A stretch of 64,000 nucleotides of DNA from Pseudoalteromonas prydzensis (GTDB lineage Bacteria > Pseudomonadota > Gammaproteobacteria > Enterobacterales > Alteromonadaceae): assembly GCF_011050055.1 (NCBI RefSeq), contig NZ_DRGM01000079.1, positions 37,423 through 101,422 of the forward strand, read 5' to 3'. A program made the position numbers and the translations under genes. The notes below the pieces were generated by a model that did not search any database, was not told where the DNA came from, and saw only the letters and a program-made list of their open reading frames with translations. Shown here one piece after another: positions 1 through 7,819 of the stretch. Every line of letters starts with the position of its first letter. Position 1 is the stretch's first letter.

Positions 1-362
1 GCGTTATCTATCGCCTGATCTTTCTCAAAGTACAACGCATACATATGAGCACAATATTGAATACTACCATTATTAACGCAGGTACTACGATGGTTGGTGT
101 TTGAGTTAGCTAAATCAGAGTTATCCCGGCAACCCCCTCCAATGCTGCCTGTGGGCTTTAATCCGCCATTAGCTTGACCATTACGACCAATCCCAACAGA
201 TGGGTAGCAGCCATCAGTATCATAATCAAAACGAGGGGCCCACTTTTTAGCCTCACTGGTTGTAAATTCTGCAATTTTTGGTGGCGGAGCAGCGTGTACT
301 GCCTGACAAAAAAAGGATGTACTTACAAAAGCTAAAGTATAGATAAAGCATGATTTTTTCAT
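1..362 (-). CDS. NPP1/NLP-family secreted protein (C-terminus beyond window)
   Basis: Partial gene reading leftward off the window; 120 codons are visible. It starts MKKSCFIYTLAF with a clear signal peptide ending near AVHA, so the product is exported. The mature part carries the NPP1 (necrosis- and ethylene-inducing, NLP) pattern: a FDYDTDGCYPSVGI segment, NGGLKPTGSIGGGCRD, paired cysteines, and CAHMYALYFEKDQAID, which in the family leads into the GHRHDWE heptapeptide. That heptapeptide would lie just outside the window. NLPs are cytolysins that bind plant sphingolipids; a marine bacterial copy may act on algae, or do something else. The start has a good AAGGA ribosome site. It lies 99 bp downstream of the sigma factor on the same strand. 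Confidence 0.82.
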   Translation of the reverse strand, partial: MKKSCFIYTLAFVSTSFFCQAVHAAPPPKIAEFTTSEAKKWAPRFDYDTDGCYPSVGIGRNGQANGGLKPTGSIGGGCRDNSDLANSNTNHRSTCVNNGSIQYCAHMYALYFEKDQAIDN

Positions 363-461
363 TTTACGTTTCCTTGAGTTTAGTTTGAATGTCCTATTAA
401 AGAGCAAACTAAACATACCAAGGAGACAATTTTTATTATGAAGCTTTCATTACCAAGCAGG

Positions 462-941
462 TTATTCAGCATGCATAGCAAGTTGCGCGAGTGCGCGGTT
501 TATATGTTTTTTTACAGCATCTTCGCTTAAATCCAACTCTTTGGCTATGTGCTCTCTGCTTTGGTTGTATAAACGACGGCGGATAAAAACTTGTTGGCGC
601 ATAGGCGGCATATTTTTTAGTACCGCCTGGATTGTTGATATTTGTTGGTGCTGTGAATAGCGCTGCTCAATACATTCAGACTCTCGGGTATCAAGCGTTT
701 CATCGTAAGGTTCGCTTTTTTTAGCTGATAGCTTCCATGCAAAATGACGTGCGACAGTTACTGCATAAGCCAGAGGATTATCGATTTTTTTATGTTTATC
801 TTGCTCGATCACCGTGGCAAATGTTTCTTGGAACACATCAGCCTCATCTTCAGGCACTTTGACCCATTTACGGATTGCGGCTTTCAATTTTTGTTCATCT
901 TTTAACAACTCAGTTGTAATTGAAAATTCGCGTTTACTCAC
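462..941 (-). CDS. ECF-type RNA polymerase sigma factor
   Basis: A 159-residue sigma-70 family protein of the extracytoplasmic-function class. Region 2 is seen around residues 12-75 (EDEADVFQETFATVIEQ, then NPLAYAVTVARHFAW). Region 4, around residues 105-155, holds a helix-turn-helix (RRRLYNQSREHIAKELDLSEDAVKKH split across the turn). The size and layout resemble FecI-like factors, but no FecR-type anti-sigma gene is adjacent. The start is GTG with no strong Shine-Dalgarno. It points at the NPP1-like gene and is divergent from the phospholipase/TonB receptor pair, sharing a 184-bp intergenic region, so those genes are the natural candidate targets (inference). Confidence 0.85.
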   Translation of the reverse strand: MSKREFSITTELLKDEQKLKAAIRKWVKVPEDEADVFQETFATVIEQDKHKKIDNPLAYAVTVARHFAWKLSAKKSEPYDETLDTRESECIEQRYSQHQQISTIQAVLKNMPPMRQQVFIRRRLYNQSREHIAKELDLSEDAVKKHINRALAQLAMHAE

Positions 942-1125
942 GGCTATATTCTTATTTTTAATTTAAAAATCTACCCTATGCTGACAGACAAATATGACAA
1001 CCAAATTAACTTTTATCGCATTATGAACAATTAAAAAAATTAATTTTTTTTTGGCGCCTTTTTAACTTTTAACTTCTCTTTACAGGCATTAACAACTCGC
1101 TTTTAAGTAAAAATACAGGGTCGAT

Positions 1126-2226
1126 ATGTTTAGTAAAGGGTTGCAAGTTATTAGCGTTATGGTTTTTTTATCTGCCGTCAGCTTGCCAGTAAAAGCAGCT
1201 GTAAAACTTAATCAGTTACAGGTAATTGGTAGTCATAATAGTTATAAAACAGGGCTTGATGAGCAGATGGTCAATAAGCTTGATGAATTACAAGCCGGGT
1301 TTGCAGATCAAATTAGTTATGCGCACCCTACGTTAAGTAAACAGCTGGACTTAGGGCTAAGACAGCTTGAAATTGACGTACTCGCAGACAGTCAAGGTGG
1401 CCGATATTCAAACCCACTAGGTCAAGCATGGACTAAAAATCAACTATACAGCGACGTGCAAAAGCAGCAGCTTGCAAAGCCTAGTTTTAAAGTACTGCAT
1501 ATTCCTGATATTGATGTGAGCAGTCATTGTGTTTTATTTACTGAGTGTTTAACGCAATTAAAAAGCTGGTCAAATCAACACCCTCGTCATCTACCTATTT
1601 ATATTTTATTTAATGCGAAAGAAACTCGTTGGGAAGAAATTGCAGGCGTTCAGCCTGAGCTTTTTTCAGTGGATCACTATCAAGCCTTGAGTAACGTTAT
1701 TAGTAAAGTGCTAGGGCAAGATAAATTACTCACCCCAGCAGACATCAAACAGCCCAATCAAAGCTTAGCAGAATCGATAAAAAGTCAGGGCTGGCCAGAA
1801 TTGGAGAGCGTAAGAGGTAAGTTTGTATTTATTTTTGATGCAAATGAACGCCAGCTACAGCGGTTTGCTCAAGTACCAAAGCCCAACATGTTTGCAGCGT
1901 GGCCGATTACTCATCCAGATGCCGCTTTTCTATTGTTTAACAACCCCCAACAGCAACACGAATTAATAACGCAGGCTGTTACACAAGGCTTTATCGTCAG
2001 AACCCGTGCCGATGAGTTTAATGCAACAAAGTCACCAAGCAACCGCGCTATTAGCGCCATCAGCTCTGGTGCACAGATCATTTCAAGCGATTTTTATTTA
2101 GGTGCAAAGCAAGCGCCCCTAAATGCCCCCTTTGTCAGTTTTAAATTAGTGGACAAGCAAGATGATAAACAGCCTATAAATCCGTTTGTACGCTGTTTTA
2201 GCTCTGTCACTGATTGCCCACTTTAA
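1126..2226 (+). CDS. Secreted PI-PLC-like phosphodiesterase (PI-PLC-C1 type)
   Basis: 366 residues with a signal peptide (cut near SLPVKA). The mature protein begins with the phospholipase C X-type barrel motif VIGSHNSYKTG (His37). It continues with a metal-ligand strand LEIDVL (Glu82, Asp84) and a second histidine in VLHIPDID (His125), the pattern of Ca2+-dependent phosphoinositide phospholipase C-like proteins (PI-PLC-C1). It would hydrolyse phosphodiester head groups of phospholipids or related molecules outside the cytoplasm; the real substrate cannot be read from sequence. It lies 25 bp before the TonB-dependent receptor, probably one operon, which suggests release of a nutrient (phosphate or inositol type) followed by uptake. 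Confidence 0.8.
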   Translation: MFSKGLQVISVMVFLSAVSLPVKAAVKLNQLQVIGSHNSYKTGLDEQMVNKLDELQAGFADQISYAHPTLSKQLDLGLRQLEIDVLADSQGGRYSNPLGQAWTKNQLYSDVQKQQLAKPSFKVLHIPDIDVSSHCVLFTECLTQLKSWSNQHPRHLPIYILFNAKETRWEEIAGVQPELFSVDHYQALSNVISKVLGQDKLLTPADIKQPNQSLAESIKSQGWPELESVRGKFVFIFDANERQLQRFAQVPKPNMFAAWPITHPDAAFLLFNNPQQQHELITQAVTQGFIVRTRADEFNATKSPSNRAISAISSGAQIISSDFYLGAKQAPLNAPFVSFKLVDKQDDKQPINPFVRCFSSVTDCPL

Positions 2227-2251
2227 CTTTTAATTTTAATCGGAGAAAACC

Positions 2252-4960
2252 ATGAAACCGCAATTAACAAAACGCTATTTAACCTTGGCTATTTTAGCGG
2301 GTATCGCCAGTACTAGTTCGTCAATTTTTGCAGCAGAGCAAGACGATCAAGCGCAAGAGATGGAAAATATAGTTGTTAAAGGCTTTCGCCAAAGCTTATT
2401 AAAAAACCGTGACGTAAAGCGTGACTCTTTAATGGTACAAGACAGTATAGTTGCTGAAGATATTGCTGACTTTCCGGATCTAAACTTAGCCGAATCATTG
2501 CAGCGTGTACCCGGCGTTACTATCACCCGAGAAGGGGGAGAAGGACGACAAATATCGTTACGTGGCTTAGGTCCAGATTTCACTCGAGTAGAGTTAAACG
2601 GTTTAGATGTATTGGCAACCAGTGGCAGTAGCATGGATAGCCGAGGGCAGGCTAACCGTTCTCGTGGATTTGATTTTAACGTTTTTGCCTCTGAACTATT
2701 TAGCCAAATAGATGTGAAAAAGTCATTCTCGGCAAGCATGGAAGAAGGTGGCATTGGCGGTACAGTTGCGCTGCGCCCAAGTAAACCTTTTGATTACGAC
2801 GGACTAAAAGGGGCGATCTCTGCTCAAGTAGGCTCTAACTCGATGGCGCATGGCACCAGCCCGCGTTTAGCGGGGTTGATCTCTAATACCTGGGATAACT
2901 TTGGCGCATTATTCTCATTAGCTTACTCTAAGCGCGATACAATGGAGCAAGGCACAAATACGTATCGTTGGCGCCCACTTGATGGCGCAGGCTCTGACTT
3001 GAGTGCTTTAGATCAAGCAACGCAAGATAAAGTGGCCAATAAAGAACTGCGCTTTGCACGCGGTAATCGTTATTCAGCATGGGAAAACGAACAAGAGCGT
3101 TTAGGCGTTACCTCTGCCTTGCAATATAAAGCTAGCAATAACTTATCTTTTGATTTAGATATTTTATATGCAGAACTGAACAACGATAAAAATGAGCACC
3201 ATATAGCAACGCGTGGCGCAGGGTTAAGTGGTTTGGGTGGTTCAACTACGGCTGGTGGACAAACTGTTGGCGGCGCAGTGGTGAATGAGCTGCGTTATAA
3301 CGAGAACGGTGAAGCTGTTTACACTGATATTAGTAACGCAACGTTAGCAACAGAAAGCCGTGTACAACAAATGGATACAACTTTTAGCCAAGTGTCATTT
3401 TTAACTAATTGGCAATTAAGTGAATCTACAGCGCTTAAGTTGCTACTCGGTCATTCTGAGAATGAATTTACCATTCCTGTCAGTGATAAAGTGTTTTATG
3501 AAGGTTTTGGCAGAGTGACCTCTGATTATGTGCAAGATCGGTTTTACGCTAAGCATACTTATGACTTTGATACAGCCGCAATCGATAATTGGAAAATGCA
3601 CGAGTTTGATCTGGATGAAAGCGAACAGAACTCTAATTATGACACGATTAAACTCTCGTTCAATACGTTTGTAGGCGACACTGGTGAATTAAAGTATGGC
3701 GTATTAAATAAAAAGTTTAGCTCTGACGGTAAAGAGTACCAAGTTAAAGACGCACTAAAAGGAGAGTTGGAGTCCGGAGCAATTGATAATAGCCTAGATG
3801 CGAGCTTTTTTAGTGTTTATAGCGGTCATGACAAAGCAAACTGGGCTGCTGCAAATGTTGGCAAAGCACAAGACTATTTTGCTGTAAACCCCGCTCTAAC
3901 GGAGCAAGATTTACAGATCAATAGTATCTATGATTTAACCGAAGAAACCCGTGCAGCATGGCTGGAGTATCAATGGCAAAATGAGCTGTTCGGCGGTAAC
4001 GTTGGCGTGCGATATGTAAAAACAGATATCACTTCAACTGGTTATATATCAACTGGCAGCGACAACGTAGAAACTCAGGTTGAACAAGATTATGCTGAGT
4101 TGTTACCTTCATTGAACGTAGTTTGGTATGTCGCCGAGGGTGTTCAGGTAAGAGGAAGTATTAGTAAAAATCTCACACGTCCATCTTTAGCTTCACTTGC
4201 TATTTCAGGGTCTGTTAACACCGATAAGCTAGAGCTAAGTTCCGGTAATCCAGGGCTTTCACCTTATGAGTCAATAAACTACGACACTGCGATTGAATGG
4301 TATATCGATGATACTGGTTTTATCACCGCAGGCTTATTCTACAAAGATATTGATAATTTTGTAATTGGCAGCAGCACTAAAATGCCCTACGGGCAAACAG
4401 GTTTTTCAGAAGCATTGTTAGCACCAGGACAAACCGCAGCCACTGAGTTTACTTATTACACCAGCGTAAATGGTGAAAAAACCAGTATTCAAGGTTTAGA
4501 GTTAGGCGGCCAATTAGACTTTACCTTTTTACCTGCGCCATTTAACAACATGGGGGTAATTGCCAACTACACTTATGCTGACGGCGACATGGATTACTAT
4601 GATGGCGATGAGTACTTTGCCACTAAAGCGTTCCCTGGTTTATCTGAGCATTCAGCGAATGCCACGTTATATTACGAAACCGAGCAATGGGGTATGCGGG
4701 TATCATCATCGTATCGTAGTGAGTATTTAACAGAGATAGCTTCGCCATCGGATTCGGACCAAGATGAAGCTGGCTTTCATGGTACGACTTATGTGGATTT
4801 TTCAGCTTTTTATAATATAAGTGAGAAGTTAAAAGTCACTTTTGAAGCAGTTAACTTAACCAACCAACGTGAAGAGCAATATAGTGACTCGGACGATCGT
4901 TTGTATAACACCACTGAATTTGGCTCAACTTATTATGTAGGGGTTAACTACCAGCTGTAG
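2252..4960 (+). CDS. TonB-dependent receptor (large, 902 aa)
   Basis: Outer-membrane gated channel. A signal peptide (cut near SIFA) is followed by the TonB-box region ENIVVKGFRQSL. The plug domain contains the conserved ADFPDLNLAESLQRVPGVTI, RQISLRGLGPDFTRVELNG and EEGGIGGTVALRP, the signature of the proteobacterial receptor subfamily often tied to carbohydrate or other organic substrates. The barrel ends in STYYVGVNYQL with a terminal hydrophobic/aromatic strand. A good AGGAG-type ribosome site (cggaga) precedes the ATG. It follows the PI-PLC-like gene and is closed by a strong terminator. The substrate is not known; co-transcription with a phosphodiesterase suggests a phospholipid-derived compound (inference). 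Confidence 0.93.
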   Translation: MKPQLTKRYLTLAILAGIASTSSSIFAAEQDDQAQEMENIVVKGFRQSLLKNRDVKRDSLMVQDSIVAEDIADFPDLNLAESLQRVPGVTITREGGEGRQISLRGLGPDFTRVELNGLDVLATSGSSMDSRGQANRSRGFDFNVFASELFSQIDVKKSFSASMEEGGIGGTVALRPSKPFDYDGLKGAISAQVGSNSMAHGTSPRLAGLISNTWDNFGALFSLAYSKRDTMEQGTNTYRWRPLDGAGSDLSALDQATQDKVANKELRFARGNRYSAWENEQERLGVTSALQYKASNNLSFDLDILYAELNNDKNEHHIATRGAGLSGLGGSTTAGGQTVGGAVVNELRYNENGEAVYTDISNATLATESRVQQMDTTFSQVSFLTNWQLSESTALKLLLGHSENEFTIPVSDKVFYEGFGRVTSDYVQDRFYAKHTYDFDTAAIDNWKMHEFDLDESEQNSNYDTIKLSFNTFVGDTGELKYGVLNKKFSSDGKEYQVKDALKGELESGAIDNSLDASFFSVYSGHDKANWAAANVGKAQDYFAVNPALTEQDLQINSIYDLTEETRAAWLEYQWQNELFGGNVGVRYVKTDITSTGYISTGSDNVETQVEQDYAELLPSLNVVWYVAEGVQVRGSISKNLTRPSLASLAISGSVNTDKLELSSGNPGLSPYESINYDTAIEWYIDDTGFITAGLFYKDIDNFVIGSSTKMPYGQTGFSEALLAPGQTAATEFTYYTSVNGEKTSIQGLELGGQLDFTFLPAPFNNMGVIANYTYADGDMDYYDGDEYFATKAFPGLSEHSANATLYYETEQWGMRVSSSYRSEYLTEIASPSDSDQDEAGFHGTTYVDFSAFYNISEKLKVTFEAVNLTNQREEQYSDSDDRLYNTTEFGSTYYVGVNYQL

Positions 4961-4970
4961 TTAATAGTAA

Positions 4971-4995
4971 GCGCCACTTTTTAGTGGCGCTTTTT
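4971..4995 (+). terminator. Intrinsic terminator after TonB receptor
   Basis: Perfect 8-bp stem GCGCCACT/AGTGGCGC with a TTTT loop and a T5 tail, 10 bp after the receptor stop codon. Confidence 0.9.
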
Positions 4996-5096
4996 GATAA
5001 ACACATAGATTAATATAAGCTGGTAGCGACATTGTTTTTATCAATATTTATTAGGGAAAAAATGCTGTCATCCTTAACATTATCAATTAATTTGTT

Positions 5097-5891
5097 CTAA
5101 ATTCTTAGCGTTAAGTTATGCGCCAAACTATCGCGACGATATTTACTCGGGGTCTGATTAAATAATTTTTTAAATGCGTAAATGTAAGCTGAATCAGAGG
5201 TATAGCCTAACTCTAATGCAATATCTTGAATCGACCTCTTTGAATCCAAAAGTTGTAAAGATAAAACGAGTCTTATATTTTGCCGCCACAATGAGAAAGA
5301 TTGACTAAATTCTTTTGCGCAAACTCTCGATAAAGTGCGTTCTGATGCCCCTACTTTTTTAGCCCATTCTTTTAAAGTGAATGACAAATCAGGTTGTTGC
5401 TTAAGTTGTTTGAAAATTGCTAGCAGTCGTTTATCGGTTGGCAGTAATAATGGGATGTCATAACTATTAGCCATGACAATTTGATCTCTGAGCACGAGTA
5501 ATAAATGAGTAATATTGGATTCTGATTGTTGGCTCATTTCATTTTCAAACAAGAGCAATATGAGCTGTTTAATGAATGGCGTTACAAGGCAGGATTTAGC
5601 TTCACTTGCATACTCCACCCATACATCAGGATTAAGATAAACGGCGAAAAATTCAGTATTTGTAACCGCTACAGACTTATGAGACGTGTTTGCGGGTATG
5701 TATAGCATTGCATTGTGAGGCACGATTATGCTTTTACCACCAATGCTTGATTGTAGTAAACCTTTAAATGGGAACACTATTTGATGCCATGGATGTGAGT
5801 GAAAATCATCAACGTAACCAGCAGGCATATGAATTGTTTTTGTTATTAGCTGTTTATGAGTATAGCTTTGGATTAGCTCGTTAGCTTGCAT
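5097..5891 (-). CDS. AraC-family transcriptional regulator with N-terminal cupin
   Basis: 264 residues. The N-terminal part (about 1-110) is a cupin sensor fold: HMPAGYVDDFHSHPWHQIVFPFKGLL, then a proline-containing MLYIPANTSHKS strand. The C-terminal part (about 160-260) is a double helix-turn-helix AraC domain: LKEWAKKVGASERTLSRV and SIQDIALELGYTSDSAYIYAFKKLF, ending with the family's PSKYRR motif. It is divergent from the glutamine amidotransferase gene with about 100 bp between them and may control it. The effector is unknown. Upstream on the other side lies the TonB receptor in convergent orientation. Confidence 0.9.
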   Translation of the reverse strand: MQANELIQSYTHKQLITKTIHMPAGYVDDFHSHPWHQIVFPFKGLLQSSIGGKSIIVPHNAMLYIPANTSHKSVAVTNTEFFAVYLNPDVWVEYASEAKSCLVTPFIKQLILLLFENEMSQQSESNITHLLLVLRDQIVMANSYDIPLLLPTDKRLLAIFKQLKQQPDLSFTLKEWAKKVGASERTLSRVCAKEFSQSFSLWRQNIRLVLSLQLLDSKRSIQDIALELGYTSDSAYIYAFKKLFNQTPSKYRRDSLAHNLTLRI

Positions 5892-5989
5892 GGTGGCGGT
5901 TTATCGATGTTTTGTGTCAGTTAGTATAAAACGCATAGCGCTGATTTGGTATATCATCGTGAGCTTCTGTTATATAAAAAGGCAAAAAA

Positions 5990-6694
5990 ATGCATATTCA
6001 CTTTATTCTCCATGAGCATTTTGAAGCGCCAGGTGCATACGAAACTTGGGCTAGAATGCATGGTTATAATATTAGCTATTCTAAGGTGTATGAAGGTAGC
6101 CCTCTGTTAGATACGATTAAAGATATTGATATTTTAATAGTAATGGGTGGCCCCCAAAGTCCTAATACAACAATTGATCAATGCCCTTATTTTGATGCAA
6201 AAGGTGAACAAGCCTTGATCTTAAAAGCGATTGTTGCTGGGAAAATTGTACTTGGCGTTTGTTTAGGAGCGCAGTTGATTGGCGAAGCATTAGGTGCTCA
6301 TTATGAACATAGTCCTGAGCGTGAGATTGGTAAATTTCCAATTACTTTAACACCAGCAGGTTTAGTGCATCCCTTGTTTGAGCACTTCGATAAAGTGTTA
6401 GAGGTAGGTCATTGGCACAATGATATGCCAGGGCTGACATCTGATGCAAAGATCATCGCATATAGCGAGGGCTGCCCAAGACAAATCGTTGCTTATAATG
6501 AGCGAGTATTTGGTTTTCAATGCCATATGGAGCTAACTAAAGAGGTTGTAGCCTTGCTAATTGAGCATGATGATCTTAGTGAAGCTGCAAAATATCGCTT
6601 TGTGGATGAGGCAGAAGTATTACTTGCTCATGACTATGATGTAATGAACCAAAAGCTCTATTTATTTTTAGATAAATTAGTAAATACCTATTAG
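5990..6694 (+). CDS. Class I glutamine amidotransferase (GMP synthase-like)
   Basis: 234 residues forming a single class I GATase domain. The oxyanion strand is VMGGPQSPN, the nucleophile elbow GVCLGAQLIGEALG (Cys91), and the histidine/glutamate partners lie in FGFQCHMELT. A HWHNDMPGL segment matches stand-alone GATases related to the GuaA N-terminal domain. No synthase domain is fused, so it is a free amidotransferase or gamma-glutamyl hydrolase-like enzyme; the substrate is not evident. It is transcribed away from the AraC gene, an arrangement that suggests regulation by it. Confidence 0.87.
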   Translation: MHIHFILHEHFEAPGAYETWARMHGYNISYSKVYEGSPLLDTIKDIDILIVMGGPQSPNTTIDQCPYFDAKGEQALILKAIVAGKIVLGVCLGAQLIGEALGAHYEHSPEREIGKFPITLTPAGLVHPLFEHFDKVLEVGHWHNDMPGLTSDAKIIAYSEGCPRQIVAYNERVFGFQCHMELTKEVVALLIEHDDLSEAAKYRFVDEAEVLLAHDYDVMNQKLYLFLDKLVNTY

Positions 6695-7057
6695 CTCAAA
6701 AGTATGTGCCGCGTATTGCCTGTTTCTATCAGTTTTCTCTAAGCTGAAGTAAGATAGAGTTACTTTAACCGTCGTGCTATGGTTTTTATTTAGCTAAATC
6801 AATGAACAACATCGCTTTGTTCTAACTAGTGGGCCGAATATTTTCACCTAAAGCCATATTTAAAATCACTAATCTCTACTTAACGGGCAATAAATACGCT
6901 AAAAATATAGGCTTTTCGTCATGGCTACAATGTATATATGGCGGTGCAAGTCCAGCAAAATGCTTTATTTGAAGTACCTAAAATAAGTCCTAAACTAATA
7001 AGGAAGTCAGCCGATACAGAAATACTTGAATGCAGAACAACTAAAAAAGGAACTTTT
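6695..7057. other. Intergenic region with repeat copy A
   Basis: 363 bp without a convincing gene. It contains the first copy of a 45-bp direct repeat (6860-6904) that recurs before the helicase gene. The reading frame of the next gene stays open upstream to 6938, but the residues there look non-coding. I see no terminator for the amidotransferase gene and no RNA gene. Confidence 0.6.
6860..6904 (+). repeat. 45-bp direct repeat, copy A
   Basis: Identical over 45 bp to 7739-7783; the core is AATCTCTACTTAACGGGCAA followed by TAAATACGCTAAAA. The two copies are 879 bp apart and flank the gene at 7058-7660. After the identity ends, both continue with a shared GGCT and T-rich stretch. Copy B lies in the promoter/leader position of the helicase gene and its end reads TAAAAT, a plausible -10 element, so copy A is probably a duplicated promoter that now serves the inserted gene (inference). 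Confidence 0.85.
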
Positions 7058-7660
7058 ATGACAATCAATTTTAATATCCATCAAGCGGTAAGTCTTACTA
7101 CTACAAATCAACCCAAAGCGCCGATAGCTCCTCAGCAGCAAGTGATAGATGCTAAAAAAGAGGTAGAGGCAGAACCAGAAGCGATTGCTGCATTTACTGG
7201 CGAAGCACAAAAAAGCTCACCCTATAGTGCGCTGCTTAATCCTGAAGGCTTTGATTTTAGTAATATGTCGATCAATGAATTCAAAGGGATAGTCGATGCA
7301 GTAAGAAAGCTTGAGTCGGATACACAAAGAGCAAGTGGTAACACAGAAAGCCTCAGAGGAACATTTTGGGATGATGTTATGGGTGTAAAGGGTCCATTAG
7401 ATAATATTGATTTTGCAGAAAAGACTTTTTCTGCTGACGATAAAATTAATATTAATGCGTATTTTGAGTCTCGAGTCGATGAAGCACAACAAATGCGAAA
7501 AGAGCACCCTCGCTCTTTTAGTAAAGTTGTTGGATATGCGCAGTCTGCTTTATCAACGGTAGAAAAATTAACCTCAGAATCTTTTATTAAAGAATATCAA
7601 GCAAAGGCCGTTGAGTTCTTAAAAAGTCAAGATACCCCATTGATAAAAACGCAGGCCTAG
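7058..7660 (+). CDS. Unrecognised 200-aa protein between 45-bp repeats
   Basis: The frame is open from 6938, but the ATG at 7058 is preceded by a strong AAAAAAGGA ribosome site, and the 40 residues before it look non-coding, so I choose MTINFNIHQAV as the start (200 aa). The protein is hydrophilic, has no signal peptide or membrane segment, and has a disordered Pro/Gln/Glu-rich stretch near residues 15-45. Around residues 60-100 (SALLNPEGFDFSNMSINEFKGIVDAVRKLES) it may form helices. No domain is recognised; the IN-rich start and GFDFSNMSINEF segment loosely recall small proteins of marine gammaproteobacteria whose role is unknown. It is enclosed by a perfect direct repeat. Confidence 0.7.
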   Translation: MTINFNIHQAVSLTTTNQPKAPIAPQQQVIDAKKEVEAEPEAIAAFTGEAQKSSPYSALLNPEGFDFSNMSINEFKGIVDAVRKLESDTQRASGNTESLRGTFWDDVMGVKGPLDNIDFAEKTFSADDKININAYFESRVDEAQQMRKEHPRSFSKVVGYAQSALSTVEKLTSESFIKEYQAKAVEFLKSQDTPLIKTQA

Positions 7661-7681
7661 TTAAACCTGCGCATCAATAGA

Positions 7682-7738
7682 TTAATTTTCGCGGTATTCG
7701 TAGCGCACACCACCACGCGTGCCATTACCTAAAACACA
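7682..7738 (-). pseudogene. Possible 3' remnant of a minus-strand gene
   Basis: On the minus strand an 18-codon open stretch ending in TAA at 7684-7682 reads LGNGTRGGVRYEYREN, a composition typical of the C-terminus of a real protein. It is cut off upstream exactly where repeat copy B begins. It may be the tail of a gene destroyed by the rearrangement that made the 45-bp repeat pair. The parent gene is not recognised, and chance cannot be excluded at this length. Confidence 0.3.
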
Positions 7739-7783
7739 TTAAAATCACTAATCTCTACTTAACGGGCAATAAATACGCTAAAA
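7739..7783 (+). repeat. 45-bp direct repeat, copy B (helicase leader)
   Basis: Second, identical copy of the repeat at 6860-6904. It ends 36 bp before the helicase ATG, where a promoter would be expected; the terminal GCTAAAAT could supply a -10 box. Confidence 0.85.
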
Positions 7784-7819
7784 TTGCAGGCTATTTTTAG
7801 TAATGAGCCCGCACTTTTT

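Noticed and set aside
2347..2754. 135-aa open frame antisense to the TonB receptor
   Set aside because: Shadow of the conserved plug domain; no protein-like features.
6938..7057. Upstream extension of the 200-aa gene
   Set aside because: No ribosome site at 6938 and a strong one before 7058; the extra 40 residues look like translated leader.
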